From an uncultured Brachyspira sp. (GTDB taxonomy: Bacteria; Spirochaetota; Brachyspiria; Brachyspirales; Brachyspiraceae), in contig CAKVCJ010000005.1 in the NCBI GenBank assembly GCA_934725655.1, positions 1 through 20,975 of the forward strand: a stretch of 20,975 bases of DNA. The letters are read 5' to 3'. The position numbers and the translations under genes were made by a program. Shown here piece by piece: positions 15,880 through 20,975 of the stretch. The notes beneath the pieces were generated by a model that worked only from the letters and a program-made list of their open reading frames with translations, did no database searches and was not told the origin of the DNA. Within the stretch, counting starts at the first letter, position 1; each line of letters opens with the position of its first letter.

Positions 15880-16727
15880 ATAGCATACAAATCGCTTAAT
15901 TGTTTATACTGCTGCAAAAATATAGAAGAGTCTTTAATATTATTATTATTAGCATAACAGTAAATACAATCAGATAAACAAGTATTGTATGCCCCTATAT
16001 CAATACTCTCAACACACCCGCAATTAAGCCTTTGATTTTTGTCTTTCTTTGCTTTTATATTATACCCTACTATCTTTGATATGAGCTCAGCATCAATGCA
16101 TTTAGCTTTATTAATATTAGGCAAATCCTCACAGCAGGCCTCTACAGTTATATTATAATATTTAGCAATATCGCTAATAAAAGAAGATAACTCAAAAATA
16201 TACTCATCATCTTTTTTTATATTTATATCTTTTATTTTGCTTTCTATTTTTTTATAGATATCAACAAAACTTATTATGCATTTATTTGTATGGTTATGAA
16301 GCTCTTTTATTAAATATTCAAAATGTTTTTTATGATAATCAATACTATATTTATCGCTTAAAATAATAGGGTCATATCGCCACAAAACTTTTTCTTTTCC
16401 TATTTTCTCTGAAAGCCTTTTAAACGAATATATTATTTTTTCTTTTCTCTTTGAAATAACATTCTCTATATCTTCGCCGTATGCATTAATTGTAAATTGA
16501 AAATAATATTTATAGTCTTTAATCAAATATAGTTTATCAATCATAGGAGAAACATCTTTAGTCCAAAACACTATGCAATCAACAGCATCAGCTGACAAAT
16601 CTATTTTACTTACCTGATGGATGTTAAAAGGATTTCTTACTAAACAATAGCCCTCTTTTATTCTCTCAAAAAACCAATCACTATAATAACAAGGAATGTC
16701 TGTTCTTCTGCTTGCACTTATTATCAT
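15858..16727 (-). CDS. DUF1848 protein with C-terminal CX3CX2C Fe-S motif
   Basis: This 289-aa protein is of the DUF1848 family. The N-terminus SASRRTDIPCYYSDWF, then VRNPFN-x-x-QVSKIDLS, DCIVFWTKD and VLWRYDPI are the expected conserved blocks. The C-terminus has C236 and C238 (CGC) followed by GAYNTCLSDCIYCYAN, where C250-C254-C257 has the CX3CX2C spacing used by radical SAM enzymes. A barrel-type Fe-S/SAM-binding enzyme is therefore plausible, though the family function is not established as far as I know. It begins 4 nt after the NUDIX stop with no obvious ribosome site, so it probably depends on coupling. Last gene of the three-gene unit from the promoter at 18335-18363. Confidence 0.85.
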   Translation of the reverse strand: MIISASRRTDIPCYYSDWFFERIKEGYCLVRNPFNIHQVSKIDLSADAVDCIVFWTKDVSPMIDKLYLIKDYKYYFQFTINAYGEDIENVISKRKEKIIYSFKRLSEKIGKEKVLWRYDPIILSDKYSIDYHKKHFEYLIKELHNHTNKCIISFVDIYKKIESKIKDINIKKDDEYIFELSSFISDIAKYYNITVEACCEDLPNINKAKCIDAELISKIVGYNIKAKKDKNQRLNCGCVESIDIGAYNTCLSDCIYCYANNNNIKDSSIFLQQYKQLSDLYAIKNKELF

Positions 16728-16731
16728 ATAA

Positions 16732-17259
16732 TTACTGAGTTATTTTTATATATTCTCTTAAAGCTTCTTTTGAAGACTTGAAAGCCAATCTGTCAAAATC
16801 AATATTCTCTTTTTTTATAAACACTACTTCAGATGCATCATCAGAAGGCTTTACATCCGGCACATAATCTATTTTAGCATAAAAAAACATATCAGTAGTA
16901 ACATACATCATGCCTTCATAAATATACTCATTACTTCCGCTTACAAGAAAATGTATATTATCTATTTTTATGTTAGTCTCTTCAAAAAGCTCTCTTCTAA
17001 CAGCATCTTCTATTTTTTCATAAGGCTCGCAAAACCCTCCGGGCAAATCAATATACCCCTTCTTAGGCTCAAACTTCCTTTCAACAAATACAATACCTTC
17101 TGGTGTTTCAACAACCATTCCGCCCGCAGAAGCTGGATTAACAAAATAGCTCCTACCGCACTTTGAACAGTTAAATATTTTCACGCCGTTATATATAAAA
17201 GAATCTTTCTCCCCGCAGTAAGGACAGTATTTAAATTGATTTTTAATATGCTCTTTCAT
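16732..17259 (-). CDS. NUDIX hydrolase with N-terminal zinc ribbon
   Basis: This 175-aa hydrolase has a zinc ribbon (CPYC at 12-15 and CSKC about 19 residues on). The Nudix box is complete in its catalytic part: GFCEPYE, then REL-x-EE after seven residues, with N where the final G usually stands. PGG precedes it. Such proteins cleave nucleoside diphosphates linked to another group; NUDIX members with this zinc ribbon are often NADH-pyrophosphatase-like or unassigned, and the substrate cannot be read here. The start overlaps the end of the 348-aa gene by 17 nt, and the DUF1848 gene follows after 4 nt, so the three are co-transcribed. Confidence 0.9.
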   Translation of the reverse strand: MKEHIKNQFKYCPYCGEKDSFIYNGVKIFNCSKCGRSYFVNPASAGGMVVETPEGIVFVERKFEPKKGYIDLPGGFCEPYEKIEDAVRRELFEETNIKIDNIHFLVSGSNEYIYEGMMYVTTDMFFYAKIDYVPDVKPSDDASEVVFIKKENIDFDRLAFKSSKEALREYIKITQ

Positions 17260-18289
17260 AGCTTCTATTATTTATATAAAATAAACTAATATCTTTTACC
17301 TTGCTTATAAATATGTCAGACTCTGCCCATATTCCAAAAGGTGCTTTCCTAAAAAATAAATTATTTTTGTTTGATAGATTTAAACTCTTATGATGATAAT
17401 TATTAGGATCAACATTATAATAGTCGTATATATAATAATACTCTATATCTAACTCTTTCATTTTTTCGTCTATTACTGTTTCCATCTCTTCTATTGTGTT
17501 TGCAACTATATAATATGTAGAAACAAAAGATACTGTCTTACACTTACCAAGACATCGGACTGTAACATTCCACCATTTAGGCTCTTTATCTATTTTTTCA
17601 TCATCATTAATAATCACAAATCCAAAACTATGCTTCAAATTATTAATAATATCATAATAATCAAATATATATTCATAAGTCTCGCTATAGCTCTCATAAG
17701 AAACTATAGAAGATAAAGAATAATGCCAGTGAACATCAGAACTAATAAAAACAGGGGTTTCATCTAAGAGATTAAAAGAATCTAATATTCTATTAATTTT
17801 TTTAATATATTTAAAAGGTGTATTTATAATTATTTCTTTATCCAAATTAATAAAAATCTCAAAATCATTATACTCATCAATAACTCCAAAACCAACAAAA
17901 CCGCATTCCACCCAAAGCTCATTATATTTTTTAAACACCCTTCTAATCTCGCCTAAAGATATATCAGGATCGCTCATAAGAACATCAAACTCTCTATTAA
18001 TATCCTCGCTTTTTCTCTCTATTACCATAGTAGCATAATACGGCAGTAATTTTATTAATTTAAGAAATAAATCTGAAAGTCTATTTGCTGATATTGAAAT
18101 GCTATAAGAATACATATCAGCACTATCCTCAGAAGTTTTTAATTCTATACTAACACCTTCTTTAGGTTTAGATGACTCTATAGGAACTATTCCTAAAGGT
18201 AAATAAAAATCATTTATAATTATTCTCTTTTCTTTAATTTTATTTAATATACTTTTTCTCTTCTTGTTCTTTTGAAAATAGCTAATCAC
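17243..18289 (-). CDS. Hypothetical 348-aa soluble protein
   Basis: I do not recognise this protein. It has no signal peptide or membrane helix. The N-terminus is basic (KNKKRKSILNKIKEKR); the rest is rich in Tyr, Ile, Asp and Glu. Several acidic-aromatic patches occur, such as YEYIFDYYD and YYYIYDYY, and an isolated C-x3-C lies in VRCLGKCK. The start is GTG at 18287-18289 with GGAGAG 6 nt upstream and a strong promoter. It overlaps the NUDIX gene by 17 nt and is the first gene of the unit. A glance at predicted alternation suggests a mixed alpha/beta fold, but no function should be assigned. Confidence 0.75.
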   Translation of the reverse strand: MISYFQKNKKRKSILNKIKEKRIIINDFYLPLGIVPIESSKPKEGVSIELKTSEDSADMYSYSISISANRLSDLFLKLIKLLPYYATMVIERKSEDINREFDVLMSDPDISLGEIRRVFKKYNELWVECGFVGFGVIDEYNDFEIFINLDKEIIINTPFKYIKKINRILDSFNLLDETPVFISSDVHWHYSLSSIVSYESYSETYEYIFDYYDIINNLKHSFGFVIINDDEKIDKEPKWWNVTVRCLGKCKTVSFVSTYYIVANTIEEMETVIDEKMKELDIEYYYIYDYYNVDPNNYHHKSLNLSNKNNLFFRKAPFGIWAESDIFISKVKDISLFYINNRSYERAY

Positions 18290-18334
18290 AATATTCTCTC
18301 CATAAAACTAATAAGCATAAAAAATATTTGTGAT

Positions 18335-18363
18335 ATAATAATAAAAAAATAAATGTATGTCAA
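18335..18363 (-). promoter_or_regulatory. Strong sigma-70-type promoter of the DUF1848/NUDIX unit
   Basis: On the minus strand TTGACA (18363-18358), a 17-nt spacer and TATTAT (18340-18335) lie about 45 nt before the GTG start at 18289. It is among the best promoter matches in the window and lies between the operon and the left end of the insertion sequence. Confidence 0.75.
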
Positions 18364-18406
18364 GTACAATATAAAAATATTTTGCATGGAAGCGATACAT
18401 ATTGCA

Positions 18407-19379
18407 TTAAGTATTCCTTAATTTCTTAAAGTATAACATAGGAGTATCATAATTTAAAGCAGAGTGTATTCGTTTATAATTCCAACAATGATTATATTTT
18501 ATTAGTTTTTGATTAGCTTTCTCTAAAGTTAATTCTTTAGTAAAAAAATCATAAAATTCTTTTTGGTCTAGCCTATGTGTACTCTCTACTACACCATTAT
18601 ACCAAGGGAAAGATACAGGGCTATAAACTCTTTTAATATAGTTTTTCTTACAAAATATATATAATGGATGTTCAGTGTTAAATGAATGTTTACGGTAAGT
18701 AAATTCTGTACCATTATTGCCATACCTAAAGGTACTTCCTATGGCCTCAGGCACTTCCTTCAGTTGTGCTTTGAATACAATGTATTCTAAAAGTAAAATA
18801 TTCCATTAAACGTTTCATAAAATCAATGGTGCTATATGAACTTTTTTCATCATATAAATATCAAACCTCATCCTTGTTGCAATATCTATAGCACTAAATT
18901 GATAATAGAGTATTTACCCCAAAAAAGCATATTTGACGAAATCGGCACAGCGAACATCTATTTGTATCTTTTATACTGCTTCTTTAAAGTTTTGTGCATG
19001 TTTTCCTTTATATTTTCTCTTAATTTGTTTCTTTTTACTTCTATACAAATTATTTTCTTTTAGGACAGTTTCTATCGATGTTGTTCCTACTTTAATGTCT
19101 TCTAACTTCAATTGCTTTTTTTATTTTTAATTTACCATAACTATATAATTTTCTTATCTCAACTATTCTTTTAATAATATTCTTATTTTTCAATTTATTT
19201 TTATTAGTTATAGGTTTAGTAGATTTAGGTTTTATAATAGAATAAGTTTCTAATTGTCTTTTTCAATAGTAATATGTTCTAATACTAATCTTATATTTTA
19301 AAGCTAATATTTCTTTATTCCTAACTTTATTTATTTTTAGAACTATCTTTTTTCTTTGATTTGAAGTATATTCTTTCAT
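18407..19379 (-). pseudogene. Decayed DDE (rve-type) transposase, IS481/IS3-like
   Basis: Reading the minus strand from the ATG at 19377-19379 gives a helix-turn-helix start (SIRTYYY then TGA where W is expected). It continues in a shifted frame with IQIDVR and FSAIDIATRMRF (first catalytic Asp region), shifts again to DFMKRLMEYF, and ends in a 115-codon frame with NNGTEF, SPVSFPWYNGVVES (catalytic Glu) and HCWNYKRIHSALNYDTP. At least three stops and two frameshifts are present, and the second catalytic Asp region is destroyed by inserted repeat sequence (18718-18770). The last frame's apparent N-terminus, MPEAIGST, comes from that insert and is not transposase. The TAA at 18407-18409 lies at the element end. 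The family call rests on the integrase core pattern only. It cannot be active. Confidence 0.85.
18718..18770. repeat. Short dispersed repeat, two tandem units inside the transposase
   Basis: Two units, CCTAAAGGTACTTCCTATGG (from 18725) and CCTCAGGCACTTCCTTCAG (from 18745), share the core GGYACTTCCT (18731-18740 and 18750-18759). A third copy with the same flanks, CCACAGGCACTTCCTACGG, is at 5591-5609 in an intergenic region. The units replace the codons expected between CIQ and NGTEF of the transposase, so they arrived after the insertion sequence. GCCATA/TATGGC bracket one unit as an inverted pair. Confidence 0.6.
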
Positions 19380-19430
19380 AGGTATTCTTTTTTGTTTATT
19401 TCTACTAATTTAAATATAAGGAATAACTAC

Positions 19431-19719
19431 TTTTTTAAACTAAAAAGTATCCAATATCTATTACTCTTAAACACTATAAATAAAATATTATACAGAATTT
19501 CTTTTAAAAGTCTAAGAGATAATTTAAAAGGATATATATATTTTCAATTTAAAATATATAAATAATTATAAAATTTAACTTATATATATTTTTTATTATT
19601 TATAAAATAAGCAGTAAACAATAAATTTATTATATATTTTTAATAAAAATAAAACTGGAATTTATACAAATGAATATTATATACAAAATTAATATACAAA
19701 TTAATTTTGTATTTATAAA
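19431..19719. other. AT-only intergenic stretch with one hairpin
   Basis: There is no coding content on either strand. The only clear structure is a perfect 13-bp inverted repeat, ATACAAAATTAAT (19681-19693) and its complement (19700-19712), with a 6-nt loop, 8 nt beyond the stop of the minus-strand glycosyltransferase. It may act as its terminator, but no T-run follows on the minus strand. Confidence 0.5.
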
Positions 19720-20613
19720 TTATTTAATTGAATTATATTTAAATCTTCTATTTTCTGATATTACTCTTCCAATAGCATTCATAATTAAACCTGTTATAAT
19801 ACATATACCTGACAATAAAATTAGCCCAGTTGATAAAACTGCTGAAGCTACTGGCACAATACCAGTTTTTATAAAACCAATAATTGGATTTATTCCAAAA
19901 TAAAAACCTAATAATGCAAATATTAAAGCTATCATCCACCAAAAAATAATAGGTTTTTCTGTCATAAGCAGATATATCATAAGAAATAATATTCTAAAAC
20001 CATCTCTAAAAGTATTAAGTTTAGAAAATGAGCCTTCAGGTCTGCTTTTATATTCTGCTTCCATTTCACCTATTTGCATACGCATCTGCATAGCAAATAT
20101 TGTTAATTCGGCCTCAATTTCAAAACCTTTTGAAGCACATGGAAATGTTTTCACGAATTTGCGGGAAAATACTCTATAACCGCTTAATATATCATTAACA
20201 TTATTGCCGAATAAAAATTTAGCAAAAGAAGTTATCATTTTATTTCCAAATGAATGACCTTTTCTATATTTTCCTGCCTTTCTCACAACAGTTACCATAT
20301 CCAAATTATTATCAATTAAATAATTAACTAATCTTGGTATAGCAGAAGCATCACATTCATTATCTCCATCTATAAGTATATAAATATCGCTATCCACAAT
20401 AGAAAAAGCCTGTCTAACTACCTCACCTTTACCTTGATACATTACTTTTTTACAATAAGCTCCAGATTCTTTTGCAATATTATAAGAGTTATCAGTAGAA
20501 TTATTATCAAAAACATATATTTCACATTGCGGATAATACTTTTTTATATCTCCTACTACCTTGTTTATAGTAAGTTCTTCATTATAACATGGTATTATAG
20601 CAGAAACTTTCAT
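19720..20613 (-). CDS. Membrane-anchored family 2 glycosyltransferase
   Basis: This 297-aa protein has a GT-A domain followed by two membrane segments. The N-terminus MKVSAIIPCYNEE, then FDNNSTDNS, GKGEVVRQAF and DGDNE (the DXD metal site) are typical of polyprenyl-phosphate or dolichol-phosphate-type GT2 enzymes. LSGYRVFSRKFVKTFP and FEIEAELT follow, with hydrophobic helices at about 215-245 and 255-280. Such enzymes usually load a sugar on a polyprenyl phosphate or work in surface polysaccharide assembly. The start ATG follows an AGAGAG stretch. A probable methyltransferase gene lies 89 bp upstream on the same strand. It belongs to a different family from the GT at 6727-7410 and is separated from the arsS-like cluster by the insertion sequence, so a link is not supported. 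Confidence 0.85.
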   Translation of the reverse strand: MKVSAIIPCYNEELTINKVVGDIKKYYPQCEIYVFDNNSTDNSYNIAKESGAYCKKVMYQGKGEVVRQAFSIVDSDIYILIDGDNECDASAIPRLVNYLIDNNLDMVTVVRKAGKYRKGHSFGNKMITSFAKFLFGNNVNDILSGYRVFSRKFVKTFPCASKGFEIEAELTIFAMQMRMQIGEMEAEYKSRPEGSFSKLNTFRDGFRILFLMIYLLMTEKPIIFWWMIALIFALLGFYFGINPIIGFIKTGIVPVASAVLSTGLILLSGICIITGLIMNAIGRVISENRRFKYNSIK

Positions 20614-20702
20614 AATACTCTCTCTAAATTATATAGTTTCATATATTATAGCATAATAAAATTAATAGTCAATTAACTTAATAATAGTTGATAATATATA
20701 TT

Positions 20703-20975
20703 CTATTTTGCAGTAATATAATCTTTTTCGAATAATCCGACAAATTGATCGCCTATATTCTTAAAACGGAAATATCTAAGTAAAATATATAACATAGTAT
20801 GAAATATTCTTCCTTTTATAGTAATAATTTCTGTTGACATACTTTCATCATAACTCTTATAATTTTTATTAATCCAATCTCTGCCTAAAGGTGAATAAAA
20901 CGGAAATCCTGCATAGAAAACTTTGATAACATCAAACCCATTTGATTTAAGGAAATCTTCTATTTCTCCCTTTTT
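20703..20975 (-). CDS. C-terminal part of a probable SAM-dependent methyltransferase
   Basis: The last 90 codons of a minus-strand gene run off the right edge and end at TAG (20703-20705). The frame is open throughout and reads EDFLKSNGFDVIKVFYAGFPFYSP near its start, then FRFKNIGDQFVGLFEKDY at the end. The pattern of an xGF strand followed by a Pro-rich loop resembles the C-terminus of class I methyltransferases (Methyltransf_11 type) often found beside glycosyltransferases. The SAM-binding region would be outside the window, so the call is tentative; the coding status is firm. Confidence 0.6.
   Translation of the reverse strand, partial: KKGEIEDFLKSNGFDVIKVFYAGFPFYSPLGRDWINKNYKSYDESMSTEIITIKGRIFHTMLYILLRYFRFKNIGDQFVGLFEKDYITAK

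Larger units (their letters stand above)
18405..19430 (-). mobile_element. Remnant insertion sequence, about 1.0 kb
   Basis: The broken transposase fills almost all of the element. Candidate ends are related in inverted orientation: GTATTCCTTAATTT from 18411 on the plus strand and GTTATTCCTTATATTT (19427-19412) on the minus strand share ATTCCTTA. The match is short and the exact borders and target duplication are not clear. Terminal codons of the transposase run into the left repeat, which is usual for compact insertion sequences. Confidence 0.6.

Noticed and set aside
18407..18754. A 115-codon transposase frame with Asn in place of the second catalytic Asp (NNGTEF for DNGTEF)
   Set aside because: The residues before NGTEF come from inserted repeat sequence, so the change is a by-product of the insertion rather than a point substitution in an otherwise intact enzyme.
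1..20975. CRISPR arrays and tRNA or rRNA genes
   Set aside because: No regularly spaced direct repeats, no cloverleaf with a CCA-type acceptor and no rRNA-like GC-rich conserved block were seen on either strand.

Overview
The window is very AT-rich, with A/T-ending codons, AGGAG-type ribosome binding sites, many lipoprotein signal peptides and long AT-only intergenic stretches. Together with the gene content this suggests an anaerobic host-associated spirochaete of the Brachyspira type. That assignment is inference from style and gene families; no rRNA or other marker gene is present.

Layout. (1) 1-3778: a gene-free left end with a terminator, then one long minus-strand DUF4132-type gene. 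Two in-frame stop codons (TAG at 1658-1660, TAA at 554-556) break it into three pieces. (2) 3942-4910: a YnjE-like double-rhodanese lipoprotein on the plus strand, with a clear promoter and terminator. (3) 5022-11387, minus strand, probably mostly one operon read right to left: two TVP38/TMEM64 membrane proteins (YdjZ/YdjX-like), two tandem YdjY-like Cys-rich lipoproteins, a small membrane protein, a CofC-like transferase (DUF2064/TIGR04282 type), a family 2 glycosyltransferase (TIGR04283 type) and a two-cluster, two-CCG iron-sulfur protein. A composite repeat and another small membrane protein follow. (4) 11737-15812, plus strand: a single-domain rhodanese lipoprotein, a 224-bp inverted-repeat element, an ArsS-like radical SAM protein (Cys version of the rSAM/selenodomain family), then mtnA and mtnK with their own promoter and terminator. 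(5) 15858-18289, minus strand: an unrecognised 348-aa protein, a zinc-ribbon NUDIX hydrolase and a DUF1848 protein, from one strong promoter. (6) 18407-19430: a decayed DDE insertion sequence, itself disrupted by a short dispersed repeat. (7) 19720-20975, minus strand: a membrane-anchored family 2 glycosyltransferase and the C-terminus of a probable methyltransferase.

The most interesting part is regions 2-4. The two transferase families at 6727-8088 are known as partners of the rSAM/selenodomain (ArsS-like) radical SAM protein. The YdjXYZ-like trio plus a YnjE-like rhodanese is the arrangement of the E. coli ydjXYZ-ynjABCDE operon. Here both sets lie together, with Fe-S redox capacity and a 5-thioribose salvage kinase/isomerase pair next to the radical SAM gene. 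A reasonable model, not proven by sequence, has three parts. ArsS joins a 5'-deoxyadenosyl group to a metalloid or sulfur species. The transferases glycosylate the product or load it on a lipid. The TVP38 proteins move the lipid, and the lipoproteins act on the outer face. No arsenic methyltransferase (ArsM) and no nucleosidase are present in the window.
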